The translations under genes were made by a program, and so were the position numbers. The notes beneath the pieces are model-generated. The model made no database searches and was not told where the DNA came from. It saw only the letters and a list, made by a program, of their open reading frames with translations. Below, in pieces: positions 57,126 through 64,000 of a DNA stretch of 64,000 nt. The first letter of the stretch is position 1; every line of letters begins with the position of its first letter. Location of the stretch: contig JADJWM010000017.1 of assembly GCA_016716365.1 (NCBI GenBank), forward strand, positions 310,001 through 374,000, given 5' to 3'. The stretch is from Chloracidobacterium sp. (GTDB lineage: Bacteria; Acidobacteriota; Blastocatellia; Pyrinomonadales; Pyrinomonadaceae).

Positions 57126-57340
57126 AGGGATTGACACGACATCTTCGTCACTGAAGAAGATCTTCATAAGCTCCAGGGTAACAGCGAACGCAGGGAAGGT
57201 TGGGAGCCGGGTTGCAGAGCCCGGCTCCCCATACAAAAACCCGGAGGAACGATCTTCTGAAGCTTTGAGAAAAAGGCCGGCTCGCTTGGGGGTAATCTTC
57301 GCGTGTGGGCACGAAGAATGAACCGGCCTTTTTCTCAAAT
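57126..57340 (+). ncRNA. Candidate sigma-54-dependent structured small RNA
   Basis: From the predicted start of the sigma-54 promoter to the end of a strong terminal stem is about 215 nt. Inside lie a small TCTTC/GAAGA hairpin (57142-57157), a perfect 10-bp hairpin GGGAGCCGGG/CCCGGCTCCC (57202-57229, 8-nt loop) and a long stem (57264-57283 with 57320-57339; 19 of 20 positions pair) that itself encloses a TCTTCG/CGAAGA hairpin. An unpaired GGAGGAAC lies between the last two. No coding frame with family features crosses it. All of this is read from sequence; expression is inferred. Confidence 0.4.
57264..57339. terminator. Long terminator-like stem with A and T tracts
   Basis: TTTGAGAAAAAGGCCGG (57264-57280) pairs perfectly with its complement (57323-57339), with two more pairs after one mismatch. 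The paired A and T tracts fit a bidirectional intrinsic terminator, with an inserted inner hairpin. Confidence 0.5.
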
Positions 57341-57469
57341 TATCCACGGAGCCTCCAGAATTTGATATTTGAGAACTGCGAACCGAAAGCTCTCGATCCT
57401 TTTCTTCTAGGGTGAACATCTTTCTTCAATTATCTCGCTAACTCAGAGTTTTCGGATACAGTCTCAAAC

Positions 57470-57501
57470 AAGGCCGCCGCCCTTCCCAGGGGAGCGGCCT
57501 T
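57470..57501 (-). terminator. Terminator of the GNAT gene
   Basis: AAGGCCGC (57470-57477) pairs with GCGGCCTT (57494-57501), overlapping the stop codon of the GNAT gene on the minus strand; TTG then TTT follow. Confidence 0.65.
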
Positions 57502-57946
57502 ATTCATTTTCTTCGTACATGTAATAGATCGACCGTTCCATTCCAACCTTTTCGTAAACTTTCTGAGCATTGACGTTATCGTGTTCGACATACAGCCGGT
57601 AGCCGCATACGTTCCCCTTGCCGGCCGCAAGCTCTTTGACCTTTTCATAAAGCCGCCGGTAAACGCCGCGGCCGCGTGCCTCCGGAACGATATAAACGCT
57701 CTGGATCCACCAAAACCATTTGTTTCTCCAATCGCTCCACTCGAATGTGACCATCAGGCCGCCGACGATGTTACCGGCGTCTTCCGCAACGATATAGAAC
57801 CCTTTGTTCGGGTCTTCGAAGACGGCCGCAACGCCGGGGCGGAGCACCTCCGGTTCAAGACGTTTGCCCTCGGTCTCGAGGGCCATTTTCTGATTGAAAT
57901 CGACGAGGGCATCGATATCGCCCTTTACGGCCGCGCGGATGTTCAT
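57500..57946 (-). CDS. GNAT-family N-acetyltransferase
   Basis: A 148-residue GNAT acyltransferase. The acetyl-CoA-binding motif is VPEARGRGVYRRLYEK, preceded by WWIQSVYIV strand; the C-terminal YRLYVEHDNVNAQKVYEKVG is the usual helix and strand next to the cofactor. Substrate unknown. I choose ATG 57946 (MNIRAAVKGDIDALVDF), which begins at the first strand of the fold; a GTG at 57982 would add 12 residues. It transcribes toward the hairpin-rich gene-free region but ends at its own terminator. Confidence 0.88.
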   Translation of the reverse strand: MNIRAAVKGDIDALVDFNQKMALETEGKRLEPEVLRPGVAAVFEDPNKGFYIVAEDAGNIVGGLMVTFEWSDWRNKWFWWIQSVYIVPEARGRGVYRRLYEKVKELAAGKGNVCGYRLYVEHDNVNAQKVYEKVGMERSIYYMYEENE

Positions 57947-58057
57947 TTTGTATCGCTGCTTGACGTAAGCTGAACCGCCCACTAACCTAGAATGTTTTGC
58001 CTCCCGGCCGCAACCCGGCCGTGTGGATGCATTTGCGTTGAGATCGTTCGAGCATCT

Positions 58058-59017
58058 ATGAAACTAAGGATACTCTATCACGGCAATTGCTTCGACGGCG
58101 TCTCGTCGGCAGCCATATTCACCAAATTCTATCGGGCTAAGGTCGCTTCCGACGCTGAGATTTCCTATACGCCGACGATGCATCGTGCCGGTAACGCATT
58201 TGACCGCGATCAACTCGACGGTGACGAGAATGCGATCGTCGATTTCAAATATTGCCCGGACGAAAGGCTTACTTGGTGGTTCGATCATCACCAATCGGCC
58301 TTTTTGTCCGACGACGACGAGCGGCATTTTCTTGCCGACACATCTGGAAAGAAGTTCCTTGACACTCATAGTAAATCCTGCGCTGAATTCATCGCACGGA
58401 TCACGAAAGAGCGGTTCGATTTTGAGGACGACTCGCTCGCCGAGCTGATCGAATGGGCTCATATCATCGACGGGGCTCTTTATGAATCGCCGGCACAGTG
58501 TGTCGAGCTACGTTCGGCAGCCTTGAAGCTGATGCAGGTCATCGAAGGCGAGAAGGACCCGGGGTTTGTGGAGAAGATCATACGAATGCTGACCGAGAAG
58601 AGCCTCGACGAGATCGTCGAGAGCGGCCAGATCCAGGCTAAGATCGAACCGATCCTCGAACAGCATTGGGCGACTGCCGAGGTAATAAGGAAGCGTGCCG
58701 TATCTGAACGCGGTGTTGTGAGCTTTGACCTGGCGGGGACGGGCATTGAGGGCTATAATAAGTTCATTCCATACTACTACCACCCGGAAGCGACATATGT
58801 CGTCAGCCTCAGCCAGAGCGATTTCCGGACCAAGATCTCGGTCGGATCGAACCCCTGGGCCCCTCGGCCGCGTGAACACAATATTGCCGAATTGTGCGAG
58901 CGTTACGGCGGCGGCGGGCACGCGGTTGTCGGGGCCGTGTCGCTGCCGCCAAATGCTCTCGACCTGGGCCGTCAATATATGGGTGAGATCATCGACGAAC
59001 TCCGGTTCGCTGATTAA
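58058..59017 (+). CDS. DHH-family phosphoesterase
   Basis: A 319-residue protein starting MKLRILYHGNCFDGVSSA, where HGNCFDG replaces the usual HxxxDxD first motif, followed by the DHH motif in WWFDHHQSAF and a C-terminal DHHA1-type GGGGH motif (ERYGGGGHAVVGAVS). Such proteins hydrolyse phosphodiesters (nano-RNA, cyclic dinucleotides) with Mn ions; which one cannot be told. Frame upstream of 58058 extends to 57992 but adds no fold residues. It ends at a bidirectional terminator shared with the convergent gene. Confidence 0.87.
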   Translation: MKLRILYHGNCFDGVSSAAIFTKFYRAKVASDAEISYTPTMHRAGNAFDRDQLDGDENAIVDFKYCPDERLTWWFDHHQSAFLSDDDERHFLADTSGKKFLDTHSKSCAEFIARITKERFDFEDDSLAELIEWAHIIDGALYESPAQCVELRSAALKLMQVIEGEKDPGFVEKIIRMLTEKSLDEIVESGQIQAKIEPILEQHWATAEVIRKRAVSERGVVSFDLAGTGIEGYNKFIPYYYHPEATYVVSLSQSDFRTKISVGSNPWAPRPREHNIAELCERYGGGGHAVVGAVSLPPNALDLGRQYMGEIIDELRFAD

Positions 59018-59060
59018 ATGGATCAGATCGAACCACATCGGCTCTTGAGTCCCAAACGAC

Positions 59061-59089
59061 AAAAAAAGGCGGCACCGAGGCCGCCTTTT
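59061..59089. terminator. Bidirectional terminator between convergent genes
   Basis: AAAAGGCGGC (59064-59073) pairs with GCCGCCTTTT (59080-59089) over a 6-nt loop, flanked by A and T runs; it serves the DHH gene (plus) and the 59109 gene (minus). Confidence 0.85.
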
Positions 59090-59108
59090 GCAGTCTTTAC
59101 AAGAAAAC

Positions 59109-59642
59109 TCAGCCCTTCACGAAGACCATGGTTGACGTGTTGGTACCGCGAGGCGTAGCCTGCTCACGTTCGATCGTGAGTGTCTTACCGTCTTCGCTCA
59201 GCGACCAGGTTTCCTTCGTGGTCATATCACCCATTTGGGTCGTCAGGGTCCGGGAAAGGTGCAGCTTGCCGCCTTCAGACTTGGCTTTGAAGGTCTGAGG
59301 TATCTTGCCCATTTGCGTCTCGATCTCGGACTTTGTCTCTTTTCCGGTCAGATCGTAAACGGTCGTCCCGTCCCCGCCTCCGAAGCCGCCGCGGCCGCCT
59401 CCGCCGCCTCCGGGCGGGCGTTGCGCGTCTGCCGGTGGGGCGGCACGCTTGGTCGCGGTCGTTACTTTAAGCTCGGTCTCGGTCTGGGCGACCGTTAAGG
59501 TCATCGATTCGATCCGCATCCGTTCATCCAATTTCGATTTGCTGGCGTCCAGCGTCCAGGTGCCGGCATAGCCGCCTTTTTGGGCGAATGCGGCCACCGA
59601 AGAAAGGCACAGCACCGTCAATAGAAACAGCACTTTTCTCAT
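59109..59642 (-). CDS. Small secreted lipocalin-like protein with Gly-rich loop
   Basis: A 177-residue exported protein (signal peptide VLFLLTVLCLSSVAAFAQ). Mature sequence starts GTWTLDASKSKLDERMRIES, a pattern often seen at the start of small lipocalin-like beta-barrels in Acidobacteria, followed by strands such as MTLTVAQTETELKVTT, a Gly-rich loop (PPGGGGGGRGGFGGGDG), and KLHLSRTLTTQMGDMTTKET. No catalytic motif. Function unknown. The gene lies between convergent DHH phosphoesterase and the permease and has its own terminator. Confidence 0.78.
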   Translation of the reverse strand: MRKVLFLLTVLCLSSVAAFAQKGGYAGTWTLDASKSKLDERMRIESMTLTVAQTETELKVTTATKRAAPPADAQRPPGGGGGGRGGFGGGDGTTVYDLTGKETKSEIETQMGKIPQTFKAKSEGGKLHLSRTLTTQMGDMTTKETWSLSEDGKTLTIEREQATPRGTNTSTMVFVKG

Positions 59643-59737
59643 AGAGATCTCCTTGAAACAAAAATATGAATAGGTCCGGACATTAGACGCGGGCCAACGG
59701 CGCTTGGTTCAGGCGCAAGTGTAAAGTTATGTAAAGT

Positions 59738-61561
59738 TTACGCCGCTTCGGCAGAGCCGCCCGGGCCCGAGTTCAACTTGCTGTTCCTGAACCCGTATAG
59801 GGCGTAAATGATCAAACCCGCGATCAGCCAAAGGCCGAACCTCATCCAGTTCGTTATCCCCAGCTCGGTCATCAGATACAGACAAGAAAGCAGGCCTAGG
59901 ATAGGTATGAGCGAAAGCTTTTTGACCAAACTCAGCACAAGCAAAACAGCTGCAACTATCAAAAAGAAAAACATCGGTATCTTGTGCGAGAATGCAGCGA
60001 GCATCGATTCGCCTTCGGCGGGGACGATGGTAAATATATCTTTTGCAAAGCCCGGGTTCATGTAGTTGACAGCGATCCCGACGGCGATGAATACCGGAAG
60101 AAGGAAGTAGCGGGAATTAATGTAGGGAACAAAGCGCGTTCCGGCCTCCTTAAACTCCTTGTCCTTGAACAGGACGCCCGCACAAACCACAACAAACGCG
60201 AACAAAGTGCCGATGCTGGCCAGGTCGGTCACCTCGGTGAGATTCATGAACAGGGCGGGAATGGCCACGACCAGCCCCGTGATGATCGTCGCGAACCACG
60301 GCGTCTTAAACTTTGGATGGATCGACGAGAAGATCTTCGGCAAAAGGCCGTCGCGGCTCATCGCCATCCAGATGCGCGGTTGGCCGATCTGGAAGACCAG
60401 GAAGACCGTTGCCAGGGCGATGACCGCACTAACGGCGATGATCCCGGCCACCCATGGCAGGTTCGCGCCTTCAGGGCCGAATACGAACGCCAGCGGGTCG
60501 CCAACGTCGAGAAGGCGATAACTCACCATACCGGTCAGGACCAGTGCTATCGCAATATAGAGAACGGTGCAGATCACAAGAGAAAGAATGATGGCGATGG
60601 GCAGATCGCGTCTGGGGTTCTTGCATTCCTCAGCCGTGGTAGAGAGGGCGTCGAAACCAATGTAAGCAAAGAAAACGGCAGAAACGCCCTTGAGCACGCC
60701 TTCGACCCCATTCGGAGCAAACGGCGACCAATTTTCCGGATTTACGTAGTTAAGACCAAGGAAGATCACCAGCAGGATGATCCCGACCTTTAGGATCGTC
60801 AGCGTGGTCGAAGCGAACTTAGATTCGCGAATACCGATGAATACCAGTGTAGTTATGACAACGACGATAAGAAGCGCCGGAAGATCGGCTACGATGGGAA
60901 GTGAGCCGAGCATTGGTGCGTTGAGCCAGGCAAGGTAGCCATCGATCTGGGCGCATGAAACGGCGGCGTCAGCGTTCGAGCAGGCAGCGGTCAATGTAGC
61001 GAGGTTCTCACTGGTTGCTACCGGACCGAGAGCGGTCGTTACCGCATCGTATCCGCGGCTCGCGGTCAGGAAATCCATCGTGAAGTGAAGCGGAATATCG
61101 ATCCCGTAGCCTTTCAACAGGCCCGTGAAATAATCGCTCCATGAGATGGCGACGGCGATGTTGCCGATGGCATATTCGACTATCAGGTCCCACCCGATGA
61201 TCCATGCGATGAACTCGCCCATCGAGGCATAGGCGTACGTGTAGGCCGAGCCTGCTACCGGAATCCGCGAAGCGAACTCGGCATAGCAAAGGGCTGAAAA
61301 CCCACAAGCAAAGGCCGTAAATACAAAGAGCAGGGCGACCGCCGGGCCGCCGTTGTAGGAAGCTTTTCCGACCATCGCGAAAATGCCGGCCCCGATTATG
61401 GCGGCGATGCCCATCAGGGTCAGGTCGAAGGCGCCCAACGTCCTTCTCAGGCTATGTCCGTGCTCGGGATCGGTCTGCTGGGGGTCGTGGTCGTGGATCC
61501 CCGCGGCCGCGTCTGCCTGTATCTGCGCGATAGATTTCTTTCTAAAAAGGTTCCTGGTCAT
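59738..61561 (-). CDS. APC-superfamily amino acid permease
   Basis: A 607-residue transporter of the amino acid-polyamine-organocation superfamily, cationic amino acid transporter-like. The first helix segment GIAAIIGAGIFAMVGKAS contains the APC substrate-binding GAGIF motif; FASRIPVAGSAYTYAYASMG and FFAYIGFDALSTTAEECKNP (the latter with the conserved glutamates) are typical of the CAT/YfnA group. About twelve to thirteen helices are present. The N-terminal 45 residues are a His/Asp-rich soluble tail. Substrate not certain; basic or bulky neutral amino acids are likely. Gene stands alone, minus strand. Confidence 0.92.
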   Translation of the reverse strand: MTRNLFRKKSIAQIQADAAAGIHDHDPQQTDPEHGHSLRRTLGAFDLTLMGIAAIIGAGIFAMVGKASYNGGPAVALLFVFTAFACGFSALCYAEFASRIPVAGSAYTYAYASMGEFIAWIIGWDLIVEYAIGNIAVAISWSDYFTGLLKGYGIDIPLHFTMDFLTASRGYDAVTTALGPVATSENLATLTAACSNADAAVSCAQIDGYLAWLNAPMLGSLPIVADLPALLIVVVITTLVFIGIRESKFASTTLTILKVGIILLVIFLGLNYVNPENWSPFAPNGVEGVLKGVSAVFFAYIGFDALSTTAEECKNPRRDLPIAIILSLVICTVLYIAIALVLTGMVSYRLLDVGDPLAFVFGPEGANLPWVAGIIAVSAVIALATVFLVFQIGQPRIWMAMSRDGLLPKIFSSIHPKFKTPWFATIITGLVVAIPALFMNLTEVTDLASIGTLFAFVVVCAGVLFKDKEFKEAGTRFVPYINSRYFLLPVFIAVGIAVNYMNPGFAKDIFTIVPAEGESMLAAFSHKIPMFFFLIVAAVLLVLSLVKKLSLIPILGLLSCLYLMTELGITNWMRFGLWLIAGLIIYALYGFRNSKLNSGPGGSAEAA

Positions 61562-61759
61562 AGTTTTTTTGCAAGGGTCTGCCGTTGGTCCGGGTCGCCT
61601 TGCCCTGCGGGACTGCTTTTAATGCGGGACTAGCGAATTTTGAACGAAAAACTTCAAAGATGCAATGGAATCAGGTCCAAATTCGGCCTTTGTATCCCGA
61701 AACGCCACCCAAGCGCGGTTTGTATAGTGGAATACAATATGATCCAAAGCCTTGCCATA

Positions 61760-62611
61760 ATGAGCACTTACCCGATCCACAGGAACTTGAACACGACTTT
61801 CGTAGACCTGTCTGCGCTCGTCCGTCACCTTCGCGGGCTGCAATTCGCCGGTTCGATAGATATTGAGCTCGGCAACTATGAAGCCGAGATAGAACTTAGC
61901 TCTGACGGCAGCATCACCGCCCGCGAACAGGACCACATTGCCGGCCGGATATCGTTCGGCGAAGACGCGTTGGGTCGGATAATGATCCGTTCCCGGGAGC
62001 CGGGCGGCGTGATCAACGTATACCGTTCCGATAACAACAAGGGCGGTCCCGAGGTGTTTATTGACGAAGTGATCGCGGCCCATGCTCGCCGAACCGCGGC
62101 CCCGCACATTGCAAAGCTAACAGCGAGGCGCAAAGGAATCCTCGAAACCGCCGCTCGCGATCGCGCCTCAGGCGATGCCCCGATCCCGAAACCGGACCAT
62201 GCGCTTCGGAACGACGATCTTGAGAGCTGGACCGAACTGCTTTCTCTTGTCACTGAGCTGATGAAGACGATCGAAGGAGCATTGGCCAAGGGGAACATCG
62301 ACTTTGCCGACGCGTTCGGGAACGCGTGCGGGTTTGCAAGCTTTGACCATCCGTTCCTGGATCCGGACACCGACGTATTCAGCTACGAGGATGGTTTCCT
62401 GAAACTGCGGCGACGGATCCCCGCCCCCGAACTTATTGCCGGTGTCACCGCGGCACTGGCCAGAATGATGGAGCGGCTGCGCGAGGACCCGTACTTCGGG
62501 AGCACGTATCATTTGACGACTCATCGGGTCCGCGTGCTGGTGAACCGCCACCGGCTCCAGTTCGACAGACACGGCCTCAGCCGGGAGTTGAAAAAGATGA
62601 TCGCGATCTAG
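61760..62611 (+). CDS. Uncharacterised protein with an N-terminal DUF4388-like region
   Basis: A 283-residue soluble protein starting at ATG 61760; an ATG at 61739 is an alternative and the open frame extends to 61640. Residues about 10-90 (FVDLSALVRHLRGLQFAGSI plus YEAEIELSSDGSITA) loosely resemble the DUF4388/PATAN-type domain that in Acidobacteria occurs with signalling proteins; this is tentative. Residues about 100-150 are charged, and the rest looks alpha-helical with the segment LRRRIPAPELIAGVTAALARM. No enzyme motif. It lies divergent from the permease and upstream of a UPF0016 gene. Confidence 0.75.
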   Translation: MSTYPIHRNLNTTFVDLSALVRHLRGLQFAGSIDIELGNYEAEIELSSDGSITAREQDHIAGRISFGEDALGRIMIRSREPGGVINVYRSDNNKGGPEVFIDEVIAAHARRTAAPHIAKLTARRKGILETAARDRASGDAPIPKPDHALRNDDLESWTELLSLVTELMKTIEGALAKGNIDFADAFGNACGFASFDHPFLDPDTDVFSYEDGFLKLRRRIPAPELIAGVTAALARMMERLREDPYFGSTYHLTTHRVRVLVNRHRLQFDRHGLSRELKKMIAI

Positions 62612-62661
62612 TCGGATCTAACCAATTTGTAACGGCGGCCGTCCCGATTAAAATCGATCCT

Positions 62662-62934
62662 ATGGATTGGAAAATGTTCGGGACGGCCTTTTTAGCGCTC
62701 TTCCTTGCCGAACTCGGCGACAAGACGCAGCTCGCGGTGATAACTATGTCGTCAAAGGCGGAATCGAAGCTGGCGGTATTTGCCGGGGCAAGCATCGCGC
62801 TCCTGCTGGTAACCGGGATCGGGGTGCTCTTTGGGAGCCTCGTTACACAATTCGTTCCGGCCGAATGGCTTCAGCGCATAGTTGCGGTCGCGTTTATCGC
62901 GATCGGCGTCCTGATGCTTGCAGGAAAGCTTTAG
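62662..62934 (+). CDS. Single-domain UPF0016/TMEM165-like membrane protein
   Basis: A 90-residue membrane protein with the hallmark motif ELGDKTQ at about residue 18 (FLAELGDKTQLAVITMSSKA), the signature of the UPF0016 (Gdt1/TMEM165) family implicated in Mn/Ca transport. Full-length members carry two such units; this one has a single unit with three predicted helices, so it probably works as a dimer. Its stop overlaps the end of the convergent msrA by 4 nt. Confidence 0.88.
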   Translation: MDWKMFGTAFLALFLAELGDKTQLAVITMSSKAESKLAVFAGASIALLLVTGIGVLFGSLVTQFVPAEWLQRIVAVAFIAIGVLMLAGKL

Positions 62935-63494
62935 GCGGCGCTGGCCGTGCCTTTCTTCAGCTGGTCGACGAATTGTTTGCGGAACTTTGCCACTTTCGGC
63001 GCTACAACGGCGGCACAATAGGGCTGGTTCGGATTGTTCGCGAAATATTCCTGGTGGTAATTCTCGGCCGGCCAGAACTTGTCGAATTTCGTCACCTCGG
63101 TCACGATCGGTTTGTCGTAAATGCCTTGACCGGCGATCTCGTTGATCACCTCACGCGCCGTTCGCTCCTGCTCATCCGAATGATAGAAGATCGCGGAACG
63201 ATAGGAAGTCCCGATGTCGTTTCCCTGCCGGTTTAGCTGCGTCGGGTCGTGGACCGTGAAAAAGACCCGCAGGAGGTCGGCATAAGAGAGCACCGCCGGG
63301 TCGAAACGGACCTGGACCACCTCCGCGTGGCCCGTAGTTTCGGAGCAGACCTCCTGATAGGTCGGGTTCTCTTTGTGCCCGCCCGAATAGCCCGAGACCA
63401 CATCGTCGACCCCCTCCAGGTCATCAAATACGGCCTCTACGCACCAAAAACAACCGGCGGCAAGCGTTGCAGTTTCCAACTCATTCTGTGTCAT
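62931..63494 (-). CDS. msrA: Peptide methionine-S-sulfoxide reductase
   Basis: Repairs methionine-S-sulfoxide in proteins using a thiol cycle. The 187 residues contain the motif GCFWC with the catalytic Cys15, GVDDVVSGYSGG, TGHAEVVQVRFDP, HDPTQLNRQGNDIGTSYRSA, and the Cys in NQPYCAAVV that may act as resolving Cys. No MsrB domain is fused. Separated by 6 nt from the partial mtnB upstream; both transcribe toward the window interior. Convergent 4-nt overlap with the UPF0016 gene. Confidence 0.95.
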   Translation of the reverse strand: MTQNELETATLAAGCFWCVEAVFDDLEGVDDVVSGYSGGHKENPTYQEVCSETTGHAEVVQVRFDPAVLSYADLLRVFFTVHDPTQLNRQGNDIGTSYRSAIFYHSDEQERTAREVINEIAGQGIYDKPIVTEVTKFDKFWPAENYHQEYFANNPNQPYCAAVVAPKVAKFRKQFVDQLKKGTASAA

Positions 63495-63500
63495 AAATTT

Positions 63501-64000
63501 CTATCTCCTCGATCCTGACCGCTCAGTAACGTCGAAAAGAAACTCGAATATCTCGGTGTTGCGCATCGCATCAGCGACGGTCTCGCCCCATGTATAAAGC
63601 CCGTGCCGGCGAAGAAAGACAGCGTGGATCGATGTATTCTCCATAAGGACGTTCTCGATAACGTGTGCAAGTGCTATCAGGTCGCCCGAGTTTTCAACGA
63701 TCGGGATCATTTCGGTGTGCTCGTGGCTGGTCACTCCGGAAAGCCCTTTTAATACTTCATAGCCTTTGAACGAGACGGAACCGTCAACGAACGCGGCATC
63801 GGCCACGATTGTCCCAGCGACCGAACGCGAGTAGAGCACACACCGGGCCCGCGGGCGGTGGCGATAGATCGCCAGATGGAGCAGGGTTTCGTCGGATGGC
63901 CGTCCGAAACCCTGAAGTATCTCGGCATCGTCGTCGATCTCGAAAAAGTTCGCATCATCGGTCGGATTCACACCGCGGCCCGGCGACGTGATCCAAAGCC
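63501..64000 (-). CDS. mtnB: Methylthioribulose-1-phosphate dehydratase (partial, 5' end missing)
   Basis: Methionine-salvage enzyme, class II aldolase fold. The reading frame is open to the window edge, so the N-terminus, with part of the active site, is outside; a GTG at 63971 is internal, since the frame before it reads LWITSPGRG. Seen are the C-terminal 166 codons: PSDETLLHLAIYRHRP, the metal motif SHEHTEMIPIVEN, and HAVFLRRHGLYTWGETVADA, whose His is a metal ligand. This agrees well with MtnB. It lies 6 nt upstream of msrA. Confidence 0.88.
   Translation of the reverse strand, partial: LWITSPGRGVNPTDDANFFEIDDDAEILQGFGRPSDETLLHLAIYRHRPRARCVLYSRSVAGTIVADAAFVDGSVSFKGYEVLKGLSGVTSHEHTEMIPIVENSGDLIALAHVIENVLMENTSIHAVFLRRHGLYTWGETVADAMRNTEIFEFLFDVTERSGSRR

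Larger units (their letters stand above)
56939..57499. other. Gene-free 560-nt segment with hairpins and a sigma-54 promoter
   Basis: No convincing protein gene in either direction; frames here have unlike composition and no recognisable motif. It contains a sigma-54 promoter (57100-57115, plus), three inverted repeats (57142-57157, 57202-57229, 57264-57339) and the terminator of the GNAT gene (57470-57501). Confidence 0.65.

Noticed and set aside
56998..57419. Two overlapping open frames (plus 56998-57321, minus 57072-57419)
   Set aside because: Neither has a recognisable domain or start site, and both cross the long hairpins of the gene-free segment; random open frames are likely at this base composition.
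59984..60793. Plus-strand open frame of 269 codons
   Set aside because: Antisense to the amino acid permease, very basic and featureless.

Overview
The window looks like chromosomal DNA of an Acidobacteriota bacterium, most likely class Blastocatellia (Pyrinomonadaceae-like). This rests on family content rather than a marker-gene match. It has a secreted VPS10/sortilin-type beta-propeller protein, two Acidobacteria-style VWFA-domain proteins, DUF3857-transglutaminase proteins, two fused M16 proteases, an M61 protease, a carboxypeptidase-regulatory/beta-barrel protein, and exported proteins with Asn/Ala-rich linkers. Coding density is high. I see no phage, insertion sequence, CRISPR array or rRNA, and only one tRNA (Ser-GCT).

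Layout. 1-2.5 kb (minus): 5' part of gltX, then a LuxR-type membrane-tethered regulator with two small membrane proteins, and tRNA-Ser. 2.7-9 kb: outer-membrane-like protein, large PDZ/GAF/PAS histidine kinase, MFS exporter. 9-15.5 kb (plus): M61 protease, lipoprotein and DinB-like run, murA, HIT protein, TPR lipoprotein. 15.6-20.4 kb: sigma-54 activator, then proA-proB (minus) and a secreted histidine phosphatase. 20.4-28 kb: secreted protein with a tandem-duplicated domain, VOC and SnoaL-like proteins, VPS10 protein, two VWFA proteins. 28-35 kb: phosphohexomutase, glutamate dehydrogenase, small secreted protein, and lepA with two membrane-protein genes. 35-47.6 kb: first M16 protease, YtxH/DUF948-like pair, Spy-like protein, frameshifted dxs, DsbA-VKOR pair, ECF sigma/anti-sigma pair, second M16 protease. 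47.7-53.1 kb: two DUF3857 proteins and class I aldolase. 53.2-64 kb: S41-TPR protein, two metallo-beta-lactamase-fold proteins, a gene-free segment with a sigma-54 promoter and hairpins, GNAT and DHH proteins, APC permease, an unknown protein, UPF0016, msrA and a partial mtnB.

The genes combine core metabolism (Glu-tRNA, peptidoglycan, isoprenoid, proline, glutamate, glycolysis/gluconeogenesis, methionine repair and salvage) with a large set of exported proteases and envelope-quality functions (M61, M16 x2, S41, DsbA-VKOR, Spy-like, ECF/anti-sigma).

The most unusual signal is in the gene-free stretch at 56.9-57.5 kb. A near-consensus sigma-54 -24/-12 promoter (57100-57115) points into about 215 nt of hairpin-rich, apparently non-coding DNA ending in a strong terminator-like stem. 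This is a candidate sigma-54-dependent small RNA. A second sigma-54-like element precedes glutamate dehydrogenase, and a sigma-54 activator is encoded at 15.6-17.7 kb. The dxs gene has a precise +1 frameshift at a CCC-T site plus a substituted cofactor-motif glycine; it could be an assembly error, real decay or, less likely, recoding.
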